From assembly GCA_045596745.1 (NCBI GenBank), contig JAZODA010000011.1:1-10799 (forward strand): DNA of 10,799 nucleotides, given 5' to 3'. Under the pieces are notes generated by a model. It had not been told where the DNA came from. It saw nothing but the letters and a program-made list of their open reading frames with translations, and made no database searches. Origin of the DNA: RGIG3009 sp045596745. GTDB lineage: Bacteria; Bacillota; Clostridia; Oscillospirales; Acutalibacteraceae. This document shows positions 4,729 to 10,799 of the stretch, piece after piece (position 1 is the stretch's first letter; every line of letters starts with the position of its first letter). Both the position numbers and the translations under genes were made by a program.

Positions 4729-5001
4729 ATGAATCTTGGCGAGAAAATTCGAAACGGACGAGAAGATCTGGATCTTTTGCAAAGCGATATGGCAAGACTC
4801 ATTCCGATGAACCAATCCAACTATTCCAAAATCGAGCGTAACATTCAAGAGCCCAGTATGGAACAGCTCCGCAGAATCTGCCAGATACTCAAGCTGGATG
4901 CCAACTATCTTCTGGGGTTGAATGCGTTTGAGATGGTAACAACCAACGATATGAAATTGTTGGCGGATGCCAAAGAACTCATCCGCAAGTATGGCAAATA
5001 A
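4729..5001 (+). CDS. XRE family helix-turn-helix regulator
   Basis: A 90-residue single-domain protein. AAAGGGG (4712-4718) lies 10 nt before the ATG at 4729. Residues 3-64 form a Cro/C1-type domain: LGEKIRNGREDLDL, the helix-turn-helix LQSDMARLI-PMNQSNYSKIE (residues 17-36), then the helix MEQLRRICQILKLD and the family-typical ANYLLGL at 58-64. The remaining 26 residues are a short helix with no sensor domain. Such small proteins repress their own or neighbouring promoters as dimers. It is divergent from the zinc-finger membrane protein and the promoters overlap, so joint control is likely. It sits alone, with its own terminator, and no toxin partner is adjacent, so a toxin-antitoxin role is not supported. 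Confidence 0.9.
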   Translation: MNLGEKIRNGREDLDLLQSDMARLIPMNQSNYSKIERNIQEPSMEQLRRICQILKLDANYLLGLNAFEMVTTNDMKLLADAKELIRKYGK

Positions 5002-5010
5002 ATTTCTTTG

Positions 5011-5041
5011 CGCGGCAGGGGTACCTGCCGCGTTTCGTTTT
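5011..5041 (+). terminator. Intrinsic terminator of the XRE gene
   Basis: CGCGGCAGG (5011-5019) and CCTGCCGCG (5024-5032) form a perfect 9-bp GC-rich stem with a GGTA loop, followed by TTTCGTTTT. Confidence 0.85.
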
Positions 5042-5053
5042 ACCCGGCAGGGA

Positions 5054-5082
5054 TTGCTTTTTCCTCGCGGGTGCGGTATACT
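5054..5082 (+). promoter_or_regulatory. Promoter of the MscS-type channel gene
   Basis: TTGCTT (5054-5059) and TATACT (5077-5082) are separated by 17 bp. A TATAAT at 5082-5087 is 22 bp from the -35 and is less likely to be used. Confidence 0.72.
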
Positions 5083-5116
5083 ATAATGGTACTTATCTCG
5101 ATGCGAGGTGTTTTTT

Positions 5117-5902
5117 ATGATATGGGATAAAATCTGGGGGGTCATCCAGCCGTTTGCTAACACCATTTTGGTGGTTGTGATTGGTTATCTCCTGGTTCGT
5201 CTGCTCACCACCATCATCACGCGCCCGTTCAAAAAGGCGCAGTTTGACGATTCGCTGGTGCGCTTTATCCGCAAGGCGATAAAGGTTGTCGGCTACGTGC
5301 TGGTGTTCACCACCGCGCTTGCCACACTCGGCGTTCCCACCACCAGCTTGGCCGCTGCTCTTTCCGGTGCCGCGCTGGCCATCGGTGTTGCGCTCAAAGA
5401 TTCGCTGAGCAACGTCGCAGGCGGTATTCTGCTGTTGTTTGTGCCGCGCTTTGTGACAGGCGACTACATCGCCACCGATGGCGACGAGGGTACGGTGGTT
5501 GCGGTCGACCTGATGCACACCACCATCCAGACGGTGGACAACAAGCAGGTGAGTATCCCCAACGGTGTGTTGGTCAACAGCCACATCACCAACTACTCGC
5601 ACGAAAAAACGCGTCGGTTGGATTTGAACATCCCTCTGGCGTACGAAGCGGACGTCGAGCTTGCCAAGCGCGTGACGGCGGAGGTTATCGACCGCCATCC
5701 GCTGGTAAAGACCGAGCCGGATGCTCCTTTTATCCGCTTGCGCGGTTACGGTGAACACACGATGACGCTCACCGCGCGCGTGTGGTGCGATGCCGCCGAT
5801 TATTGGGCACTGCACTACGATTTGACCGAGCAGCTTCACGCGGCACTTACCGAAAACGGCGTGGCTCTTCCCTATCGCCCGAACGCCGCAAAAGAGAAAT
5901 AA
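5117..5902 (+). CDS. mscS: Small-conductance mechanosensitive channel (MscS family)
   Basis: A 261-residue membrane channel that would open under membrane tension to release solutes after hypo-osmotic shock. I chose the ATG at 5117 because GAGGTG (5105-5110) is 6 nt upstream; the in-frame GTG at 5108 lies inside that ribosome site. Three membrane helices are visible (about 13-35, 54-73, 77-108). The third is the pore helix, with the glycine/alanine-rich pattern AAALSGAALAIGVALKDSLS (79-98) and the kink-and-AGGILLL continuation. The beta domain follows with the hallmark RFVTGDYI (111-118), the EGTVVAVDLMHTTI strand region and IPNGVLVNSHITNYS (147-161). The C-terminal alpha/beta vestibule runs to about 250. 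Length and three-helix layout match the minimal E. coli MscS type. It is monocistronic, between two terminators. Confidence 0.95.
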   Translation: MIWDKIWGVIQPFANTILVVVIGYLLVRLLTTIITRPFKKAQFDDSLVRFIRKAIKVVGYVLVFTTALATLGVPTTSLAAALSGAALAIGVALKDSLSNVAGGILLLFVPRFVTGDYIATDGDEGTVVAVDLMHTTIQTVDNKQVSIPNGVLVNSHITNYSHEKTRRLDLNIPLAYEADVELAKRVTAEVIDRHPLVKTEPDAPFIRLRGYGEHTMTLTARVWCDAADYWALHYDLTEQLHAALTENGVALPYRPNAAKEK

Positions 5903-5940
5903 AAAACGAGGACGGAGTTTTCACTCCGTCCTCATTTTGT
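5901..5940. terminator. Bidirectional terminator between mscS and the dehydrogenase operon
   Basis: GAGGACGGAG (5908-5917) and CTCCGTCCTC (5924-5933) form a perfect 10-bp stem with a TTTTCA loop. A run of six A residues on the left serves the leftward operon, and ATTTTGTTTATT on the right serves mscS. Confidence 0.9.
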
Positions 5941-5948
5941 TTATTGGG

Positions 5949-6305
5949 TTATTCGCATTCGCCGGTGGTTACGACGTTCACGCCGGTATCCAGCACGTTT
6001 TCCAGCACCACCGTCTTCTGTGCGACAGGGGCTTTCAGCGTGATACCATTGATGAGCTTCATAATCTCGGGAATCAGGCGCTTCGGCACGGGTGCTTCGG
6101 TACGCACCGGCACCAGCGGCTCTTCGCCGTTTTCGACGCGAATCGTCGAGGTCAGCGTGCGAACCGGATCGGAAAACTCGCTTGCCGCATACACTTCGCC
6201 GCGCTTGCAGGTGTTGCCCACAACGGAGGTAACCTTGCCGTTTTCGCCCGTTACCGTCATTTCACAGCCGGTGGGACACACGGTACAAATGATTTTCATT
6301 TCCAT
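5949..6305 (-). CDS. DUF1667 cysteine-rich redox protein, third gene of the dehydrogenase operon
   Basis: A 118-residue protein starting at the ATG at 6303-6305; AAGGAGG (6314-6320) is 8 nt upstream, inside the end of the preceding gene. The N-terminal region carries C7-x2-C10-P-x2-G-C14 and a later N-x-C33-KRG, the four conserved cysteines of DUF1667 (COG3862). The spacing resembles an Fe-S or zinc knuckle like those at the N-terminus of molybdopterin/formate dehydrogenase-type proteins. The remaining part (TLTSTIRVENGEE through the end) is a small beta domain. In Clostridia this family is almost always encoded directly after the two flavoproteins found here, and is assumed to be an electron-transfer subunit; this is family knowledge and has not been shown for this protein. 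The gap to the upstream gene is 3 bp, so the genes are translationally linked. Confidence 0.9.
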   Translation of the reverse strand: MEMKIICTVCPTGCEMTVTGENGKVTSVVGNTCKRGEVYAASEFSDPVRTLTSTIRVENGEEPLVPVRTEAPVPKRLIPEIMKLINGITLKAPVAQKTVVLENVLDTGVNVVTTGECE

Positions 6306-6308
6306 AGC

Positions 6309-7553
6309 TTAAACCTCCTTGACTTCGATGGTCAGCGACTTCGCGCCCGTCACATCGGGAAACAGATGCTCCATCTCGCCGGGGTTGACATACGGTGCGA
6401 CACGGCGTGCCAGCACGGTATCGCCGTCACGCGCGATAATCTCGACCTTCTTGCCGACAGGAGCCAGCACGCGGAAGTAGAAGTCTACCTTGCCGCCGCG
6501 CTCCGGCGAGAACTTCGCCGGGCAGACATAACGCACGTTGTTGCCGACCGTGACATCCACCGTCTCGCCGCCCTTGAGCTCGCCCTTGGCATAGCAAGCG
6601 GCACTGCGACCGGCGGTAGCGCTCTCGGCGCTGACGTTATCCACCAGGTCGTTAACGTGAACCACGTTACCTGCGGCAAACACGCCTGCGGCGGTGGTCT
6701 GCATATTCTCGTCCACCACCGGGCCGCCGGTGACAGGATGCATCTGCAGCTTCGCGCCGCGGCTGAGTTCGTTTTCGGGAATCAAACCCACCGAAAGCAG
6801 CAGCGTATCGCATTCGATGAACTGCTCGGTCTCGGGGATGGGACGGCGGTTTTCGTCCACCTGTGCCACCTTGACGCCCTCAACGCGGTCTTTACCGACA
6901 ATCTCGGTCACGGTGTGGCTGAGCATCAGCGGAATGCCGAAGTCATCCAGGCACTGCACCTTGTTGCGCTTCAGACCCGCGAGGTAGTTCATAATTTCGA
7001 CCACGCACACAACCTCGGCACCTTCCAGACTGAGGCGGCGCGCCATAATCATACCGATGTCGCCCGAACCGAGGATGACCGCTTTCTTACCGACCATACG
7101 GTTCTGGCGGTTCATCAGACGCTGTGCCGCGCCCGCGGTGTACACGCCTGCAGGACGCGTACCGGGGATGCAGATGTTGGCACGGGTACGCTCGCGGCAA
7201 CCCATCGCCAGCACCACCGCACCGGCTTTGACTTCGGTGATACCGTATTCGCCGTTGGCGCAAATCAGCGTGTTATCCGCCAGCTCCAGCACCATCGTGT
7301 TGAACAGGAATTCCACGCCGAGTTCCTTGGCTTCTTTGACAAACTCGGAGTAATATTCCGGACCGGTCAGTTCCTTTTTGAACAGCTTCAGACCGAAGCC
7401 CGGATGGATGCACTGCTGCAGAATACCGCCGGGACGGTTGTCACGTTCGATAACGAGAACGCGCTCGGCGCCCTCTTTCTTGGCAGCGACCGCAGCGGCC
7501 AAACCGGCGGGGCCGCCGCCGACAACGGCAACATCACAAAGAATCTGTTTCAT
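6309..7553 (-). CDS. FAD/NAD-dependent oxidoreductase, second gene of the dehydrogenase operon
   Basis: A 414-residue flavoprotein of the pyridine nucleotide-disulphide oxidoreductase fold (COG0446-like). AAGGAGGGG (7560-7568) precedes the ATG at 7551-7553 and overlaps the stop codon of the upstream gene. The FAD-binding site is VVGGGPAG (10-17). A second Rossmann site, ILGSGDIG (160-167), binds NAD(P). GVFAAGNV (290-297) is the second FAD motif typical of the family. PGGILQQCIHPGFG (41-54) is a signature of the subgroup that accompanies LhgO/GlpA-like proteins and DUF1667. The C-terminal 80 residues are a beta-rich extension with no cysteine cluster. It probably oxidises or reduces NAD(H) with electrons from the partner subunit, so the complex may link substrate oxidation to NAD. 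The cofactor assignment is by motif and the direction is inference. Confidence 0.92.
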   Translation of the reverse strand: MKQILCDVAVVGGGPAGLAAAVAAKKEGAERVLVIERDNRPGGILQQCIHPGFGLKLFKKELTGPEYYSEFVKEAKELGVEFLFNTMVLELADNTLICANGEYGITEVKAGAVVLAMGCRERTRANICIPGTRPAGVYTAGAAQRLMNRQNRMVGKKAVILGSGDIGMIMARRLSLEGAEVVCVVEIMNYLAGLKRNKVQCLDDFGIPLMLSHTVTEIVGKDRVEGVKVAQVDENRRPIPETEQFIECDTLLLSVGLIPENELSRGAKLQMHPVTGGPVVDENMQTTAAGVFAAGNVVHVNDLVDNVSAESATAGRSAACYAKGELKGGETVDVTVGNNVRYVCPAKFSPERGGKVDFYFRVLAPVGKKVEIIARDGDTVLARRVAPYVNPGEMEHLFPDVTGAKSLTIEVKEV

Positions 7554-7566
7554 GATTGTCCCCTCC

Positions 7567-9006
7567 TTATTTCACCTTGGATGCGATCATATACGCTTCC
7601 TTGTTGCGCTTGCAGACGCTCTCGGCGTCCACGCCCCATTCGCGCGCGATGATCTCGATAACCTTGGGGCCGCAGAAGCCGCCCTGGCAGCGACCCATAC
7701 CTGCACGCACGCGACGCTTGATGGCGTCCACCGAGCGGGCGGGAATAATCGAATGGATGGCATCCACAATCTGACCCTCGGTCACCGTTTCGCAACGGCA
7801 GACAACGTTGCCGTACAGCGGGTTTTCGCGGATGAGTTCATCCTGCTCGGCACGGGACAGTTCGCGGAACAGCGGAATGCCACGGCGCTTGGTGATGAAA
7901 TCCTCCTTGAAGGTCAGCGGCAGACCGATGCCGCGCAGCATCTCCACCACATAGGAGCCGATGGCCACCGAAGCGGTCAGACCGGTGGAGCGCACGCCCG
8001 ACAGGTTGACGTAGTTGGCGATATCATCGTACACATCGATGTTCAGACCCTCGGGATTGCGGTTGGCACGCAGGCCGGCATACTGGGTGATGGTATCACG
8101 CAGCTGCACGCCCGGAATCAGCTTTTCCACATCCGCCTTGATGGACGCCAAACCCTCGGCGGTAATCGCCTTGTCGGTCTTGTCGGTGAGATCCTCAGCC
8201 GTCGGGCCGACCAGCATATTGCCGTGGATGGTGGGACACATCAGCTTGCCCTTGGTGAGCTTGGTGGGAATCGGCAGCACGATGTGGTTAACCTTGCAGG
8301 AGGTGTTGTTGTCCAGAATGTAGAACTGGCCCTTACGCGGATTGACGTAATAGTCATTCTTGCCGACCATTTCCGCAATATCGTCGCAGTGCAGACCTGC
8401 TGCATTGACAACGTATTTCGCCTGAATGTCGCCGGCGGTGGTGTGCACCACCGTGACCTTGCCGTCCTCTTTCTCCATACCGATCACCTGCGTGGAAAGC
8501 AGGAAACGGGCACCGTTCATCACGGCGTTTTCCGCCATGGCGACGACCAGAAGGAACGGGTCGATGATGCTCTCACGCGGGATATACAAACCGCCCAGTA
8601 CTTCGGGAGACAGCTCCGGCTCCATCGCGAGCAGCTGCTCCTTGGTGCGGTACTCCACGTCGTACACACGGTTCTTGAAGGCTTTTTCCTTGATGGAGGG
8701 CAGCTTTTCGAACTGCTCCTCGTTCAGTGCCGGCAGAATCGCACCGATGCGCTCGAAAGGAATATCCAAATCCTTCGTCAGCTGATCGTACATCGGGTTG
8801 GCAGCCACCACCAGCTGGGATTCCAGCGTACCGGGGCCGGCATCATAACCGGTATGGATAATCGCGCTGTTGCTCTTGGAGCAATCACCGCCGACATCCT
8901 CGTTTTTGTCCACACACAGGACATCCAGATTATACTTCGCCAGTTCGCGGGTGATAGCCGTACCCACCGCACCGGCGCCGATAACCAAAACGTCAGTCTG
9001 CAACAT
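7567..9006 (-). CDS. FAD-dependent dehydrogenase with C-terminal [2Fe-2S] domain (GlpA/LhgO-like)
   Basis: A 479-residue protein, probably the substrate-oxidising subunit. I start it at the ATG at 9004-9006 because GAGGAG (around 9014-9019) sits 7 nt before it; the upstream in-frame ATG at 9019-9021 has no ribosome site. Residues 4-34 are a Rossmann FAD site (VLVIGAGAVG, then an acidic residue in VDKNEDVGG). The DAO-type oxidoreductase domain continues to about 365, with CSKSNSAIIHTGYD (42-55) and the late FAD motif GLTASVAIG. Residues about 400-479 form a BFD-like [2Fe-2S] domain with C403-x-C405 and C440-x4-C445 (CRCETVTEGQ; GRCQGGFC). This matches anaerobic glycerol-3-phosphate dehydrogenases (GlpA) and relatives annotated LhgO. 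With a DeoR/GlpR-type regulator divergent to it, glycerol-3-phosphate to dihydroxyacetone phosphate is the best guess; 2-hydroxyglutarate-like substrates remain possible. Confidence 0.92.
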   Translation of the reverse strand: MLQTDVLVIGAGAVGTAITRELAKYNLDVLCVDKNEDVGGDCSKSNSAIIHTGYDAGPGTLESQLVVAANPMYDQLTKDLDIPFERIGAILPALNEEQFEKLPSIKEKAFKNRVYDVEYRTKEQLLAMEPELSPEVLGGLYIPRESIIDPFLLVVAMAENAVMNGARFLLSTQVIGMEKEDGKVTVVHTTAGDIQAKYVVNAAGLHCDDIAEMVGKNDYYVNPRKGQFYILDNNTSCKVNHIVLPIPTKLTKGKLMCPTIHGNMLVGPTAEDLTDKTDKAITAEGLASIKADVEKLIPGVQLRDTITQYAGLRANRNPEGLNIDVYDDIANYVNLSGVRSTGLTASVAIGSYVVEMLRGIGLPLTFKEDFITKRRGIPLFRELSRAEQDELIRENPLYGNVVCRCETVTEGQIVDAIHSIIPARSVDAIKRRVRAGMGRCQGGFCGPKVIEIIAREWGVDAESVCKRNKEAYMIASKVK

Positions 9007-9038
9007 AAGCTCACTCCTCATTTGCGTTTTATGCGGTC

Positions 9039-9067
9039 ATTATACCACAAGTTTCAAAATATTTCAA
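9039..9067 (-). promoter_or_regulatory. Promoter of the dehydrogenase operon
   Basis: On the minus strand, TTGAAA (9062-9067) and a perfect TATAAT (9039-9044) are separated by 17 bp. The -35 hexamer coincides with one of two TTTCAA repeats (9052-9057 and 9062-9067, plus-strand reading), which lie 10 bp apart. Confidence 0.82.
9052..9067. promoter_or_regulatory. TTTCAA direct repeats, possible DeoR-type operator
   Basis: TTTCAA occurs at 9052-9057 and 9062-9067, one helical turn apart, and a related TTTTGCCAA follows at 9070-9078. The repeats cover the -35 and spacer of the leftward operon promoter. DeoR-family regulators bind short repeats at divergent promoters, so the neighbouring gene product is the obvious candidate; this is inference. 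Confidence 0.4.
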
Positions 9068-9088
9068 CATTTTGCCAATAAAAAACAA

Positions 9089-9117
9089 TTGCATTTTTGG
9101 GTGAAATTCGGTATACT
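9089..9117 (+). promoter_or_regulatory. Promoter of the DeoR-type regulator
   Basis: TTGCAT (9089-9094) and TATACT (9112-9117) are separated by 17 bp. The start site near 9124 lies about 25 nt before the ATG at 9149. Confidence 0.75.
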
Positions 9118-9148
9118 GATAGAAACATCACGACAAGGAGGTTTCGGT

Positions 9149-9904
9149 ATGCTGACAAGCGCCCGACAAAAACTTATCGAAGAGGTCGCCGCCCGCGACG
9201 GCGAGGTTGTGGTCAGCGCGCTGGCAAAACAGCTCGGTGTTTCGGTGGAAACCGTGCGGCGAGATATTGCCGCATTGTGCGATGAGGGCAAGCTCGTCAA
9301 GGTTCACGGCGGTGCGGTCAGCGTGTCGCGCCCTGTGGCGGAATCCGACTACCTCAAGCGCCGCTCCGAGGGCGGACAAGTCAAGCAACAGCTGGGCGCG
9401 TTTGCCGCGTCACTGGTTGAACCGAACGATGTGATTGCCATTGCCAGCGGTTCGACGATGGAAGCGGTCGCCGTCGGTCTTCCCGACAGCAACACCACCG
9501 TCATCACCAACTCGACGACGGTTGCCTCCTCGGTGCGCACGCATTGCCGTTGCATTCTGCTTGGCGGACAGCTTCACCCCGACGAGGGTTACACCTTCGG
9601 CCCTGTGACCGCCGACCAGCTGGCAGGCTTCCACACCGACAAGGCGTTTATCAGCGCTTCGGCTGTCAGCGCGGACGGGCTGATGACCACCGGCATTGAA
9701 GAGGGCGACTTGTGCCGCAAGATGCTGGAAACCGCCAGCCGCGTCATCCTGGTGGTGCAAAGCACCAAAATCGGTGCGCGTTCGGTGTACCGCTATGCAG
9801 GGCTTGCGGCGGTGGACGAAATCGTCACCGATTCGCAGCGTCCGCTCGACCCGCAGTTCAAAAAGGTCATCGACGAGCTGGGAATTACGTTGCATATAAT
9901 ATAA
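9149..9904 (+). CDS. DeoR/GlpR family transcriptional regulator
   Basis: A 251-residue protein starting at ATG 9149, with AAGGAGG (9135-9141) 7 nt upstream; longer in-frame extensions to the left run through the promoter and the opposite gene and are not real. Residues 2-57 are the DeoR helix-turn-helix: RQKLIEEV, VSALAKQLGVSVETVRRDIA (residues 22-41), then LCDEGKLVKVHGGAV. Residues 75-250 form the sugar-phosphate-sensing domain, with NDVIAIASGSTMEAVA, VITNSTTVASSV, ILLGGQL and DKAFISASAVSADGLMT, the family's ISOCOT-fold motifs. Such proteins release DNA on binding a phosphorylated sugar. Because it is divergent from a GlpA-like operon, glycerol-3-phosphate or dihydroxyacetone phosphate is a likely inducer (inference). 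Typical full length; intact. Confidence 0.94.
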   Translation: MLTSARQKLIEEVAARDGEVVVSALAKQLGVSVETVRRDIAALCDEGKLVKVHGGAVSVSRPVAESDYLKRRSEGGQVKQQLGAFAASLVEPNDVIAIASGSTMEAVAVGLPDSNTTVITNSTTVASSVRTHCRCILLGGQLHPDEGYTFGPVTADQLAGFHTDKAFISASAVSADGLMTTGIEEGDLCRKMLETASRVILVVQSTKIGARSVYRYAGLAAVDEIVTDSQRPLDPQFKKVIDELGITLHII

Positions 9905-9916
9905 GGAATATATAAT

Positions 9917-9953
9917 AAAAGGACGACACCGCGTGGTGTCGTCCTTTTTGTTT
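9917..9953. terminator. Bidirectional terminator between the DeoR gene and the epimerase gene
   Basis: GGACGACACC (9921-9930) and GGTGTCGTCC (9935-9944) form a perfect 10-bp stem with a GCGT loop, flanked by AAAA on the left and TTTTTGTTTT on the right. It ends both converging genes; the epimerase stop is at 9956-9958. Confidence 0.93.
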
Positions 9954-9955
9954 TA

Positions 9956-10799
9956 TCAGACTTTGTAAAACACCTTGTACCACTCGGCGAAACGGCGCAG
10001 GCCGTCGCGCAGCGACGTGGAGGGTTTAAAGCCGAGGTCCGCTTCCAGTGCGCTCGTGTCCGCATAGGTCACAGGCACATCGCCCGGCTGCATGGGGACA
10101 AGCTTTTTGTGCGCCTCGAAATCGTAATCCGACGGCAGCACGCCGGCACGAATCAGCTCCTGCTGCAGGATGTCCACAAAATCCAGCAGGTTTTCGGGAC
10201 TGCTGTTGCCGATGTTGTAAACGCGGTACGGCGGGACAGGCAACCCGTCTTCGCCGACTTCCTTTTCGGGCGCGCACTGCATCACGCGCTTGACGCCCTC
10301 GACGATATCATCGACAAAGGTGAAATCGCGCTTGCAGTTGCCGAAGTTGAAAATCTCAATCGTCTCGCCGCGGAGCAGCTTGTTGGTGAAGCCGAAGTAC
10401 GCCATATCGGGGCGACCCGCAGGGCCGTAGACGGTAAAGAACCGCAAGCCCGTGGACGGGATGTTGTACAGCTTCGAATACGCATGCGCCATCAGTTCGT
10501 TCGACTTCTTGGTGGCGGCGTAGAGCGACACGGGGTTGTCCACCTTGTCGTCGGTGGAGTACGGCACTTTCTTGTTCGAGCCGTACACGCTGGAGCTGGA
10601 GGCATACACCAGATGCTCCACCGGATAGCGGCGGCAGGCCTCCAGAATGTTGTAAAAGCCGATGAGGTTGCTTTGGATATACGCATCGGGATTGGTGATG
10701 GAATACCGCACGCCTGCCTGCGCCGCCAAATTGACTACCACGTCGAACTTATAGTCGGAAAACAGGCGGTCAATCAGTTCCGCATCCGCCAAATCGCCC
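9956..10799 (-). CDS. NAD-dependent epimerase/dehydratase, UDP-glucuronate 4-epimerase-like (5' end outside window)
   Basis: The reading frame is open to the right edge, so the N-terminus lies outside the window. About 280 codons are present, and 60-70 residues including the Rossmann GxxGxxG are missing compared with the usual length. The TTG at 10790-10792 is an internal leucine: the upstream codons read G-D, giving the family-typical GDLADAEL. Counting from that glycine, visible short-chain dehydrogenase features are NLAAQAGVRYS (23-33), the catalytic-serine region SSSSVYGS (67-74), the catalytic pair Y93-x3-K97 (YAATKKSNEL), and RFFTVYGPAGRPDMA. FNFGNCKRDFTFVDDIVEGV (20 residues) is strongly typical of UDP-glucuronate 4-epimerases (CapI/LpsL/GAE group), which convert UDP-GlcA to UDP-GalA for surface polysaccharide. 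Related UDP-glucose 4-epimerases are less likely. It converges on the DeoR gene with a shared terminator. Confidence 0.9.
   Translation of the reverse strand, partial: GDLADAELIDRLFSDYKFDVVVNLAAQAGVRYSITNPDAYIQSNLIGFYNILEACRRYPVEHLVYASSSSVYGSNKKVPYSTDDKVDNPVSLYAATKKSNELMAHAYSKLYNIPSTGLRFFTVYGPAGRPDMAYFGFTNKLLRGETIEIFNFGNCKRDFTFVDDIVEGVKRVMQCAPEKEVGEDGLPVPPYRVYNIGNSSPENLLDFVDILQQELIRAGVLPSDYDFEAHKKLVPMQPGDVPVTYADTSALEADLGFKPSTSLRDGLRRFAEWYKVFYKV

Noticed and set aside
5082..5087. TATAAT as the -10 box of mscS
   Set aside because: It lies 22 bp from TTGCTT, and no -35 box sits at the proper distance. TATACT at 5077-5082 gives the 17-bp spacing seen at the other promoters.
4729..5902. Toxin-antitoxin pair made of the XRE protein and a neighbour
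   Set aside because: The XRE gene is followed by its own terminator, and the next gene is an MscS channel with its own promoter. No small toxin-like frame is adjacent.
5937..7652. 571-residue plus-strand open frame, His/Arg/Gln-rich
   Set aside because: It is the antisense shadow of DUF1667 and the FAD/NAD oxidoreductase, with low-complexity composition and no ribosome site.
7378..9081. 567-residue plus-strand open frame
   Set aside because: It is the antisense shadow of the GlpA-like gene, with histidine- and leucine-rich composition typical of reverse-strand frames in GC-rich genes.
10790..10792. TTG as start codon of the epimerase
   Set aside because: The frame stays open to the window edge with family-typical residues (G-D) before it, and the Rossmann nucleotide-binding motif would be missing. 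The gene simply continues beyond the window.

Overview
The window looks like chromosomal DNA of a low-to-mid-GC Firmicute of class Clostridia, probably a gut Oscillospirales/Ruminococcaceae-type organism. The reasons are AAGGAGG-type ribosome binding sites before nearly every gene, sigma-A type promoters with near-constant 17-bp spacing, tight hairpin-plus-T-run terminators, and typically clostridial families (PadR/HAAS/DUF4097 module, DUF1667 three-gene oxidoreductase operon). No rRNA, tRNA, CRISPR or transposase gene was seen. The taxonomic call is an inference from style and gene families.

Layout. 1-142: a mirrored array of short hairpins separated by a TGTATATCATCA-type spacer. 151-573: an AT-rich small lipoprotein with its own promoter. 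574-893: a gene-free stretch holding a GC-rich, densely self-complementary element (about 662-777) and the promoter of the next gene. 894-1472: a zinc-ribbon membrane protein, then a terminator. 1542-3466: a PadR regulator, a HAAS-domain (DUF1700) membrane protein and a DUF4097 beta-repeat protein, translationally overlapping, behind a promoter carrying a near-perfect palindromic operator; it ends in a terminator identical over 37 bp to the one before it. 3520-4572 (minus): a TFIIB-type zinc-finger membrane protein, divergent from a small XRE regulator (4729-5001). 5117-5902: an MscS-type channel. 5949-9006 (minus): a three-gene flavin/Fe-S dehydrogenase operon of the anaerobic glycerol-3-phosphate dehydrogenase type, divergent from a DeoR/GlpR-type regulator (9149-9904). 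9956-10799 (minus): the C-terminal part of a nucleotide-sugar epimerase running off the right edge.

How the parts work together. Three of the transcription units pair a regulator with its target: PadR sits first in its own operon with an operator over the -10 box; XRE is divergent from the zinc-finger protein with overlapping promoters; the DeoR-type regulator is divergent from the dehydrogenase operon with TTTCAA repeats over the promoters. The dehydrogenase operon probably oxidises glycerol-3-phosphate (or a related hydroxy-acid) and hands electrons through FAD and Fe-S centres. The PadR/HAAS/DUF4097 cluster and the two zinc-ribbon membrane proteins suggest membrane-associated sensing, but their substrates are unknown.

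Most of the window is ordinary core or shell chromosome. The parts least explained are the mirrored hairpin array at the left edge, the structured GC-rich intergenic element at 662-777, and the duplicated terminator that brackets the PadR module.
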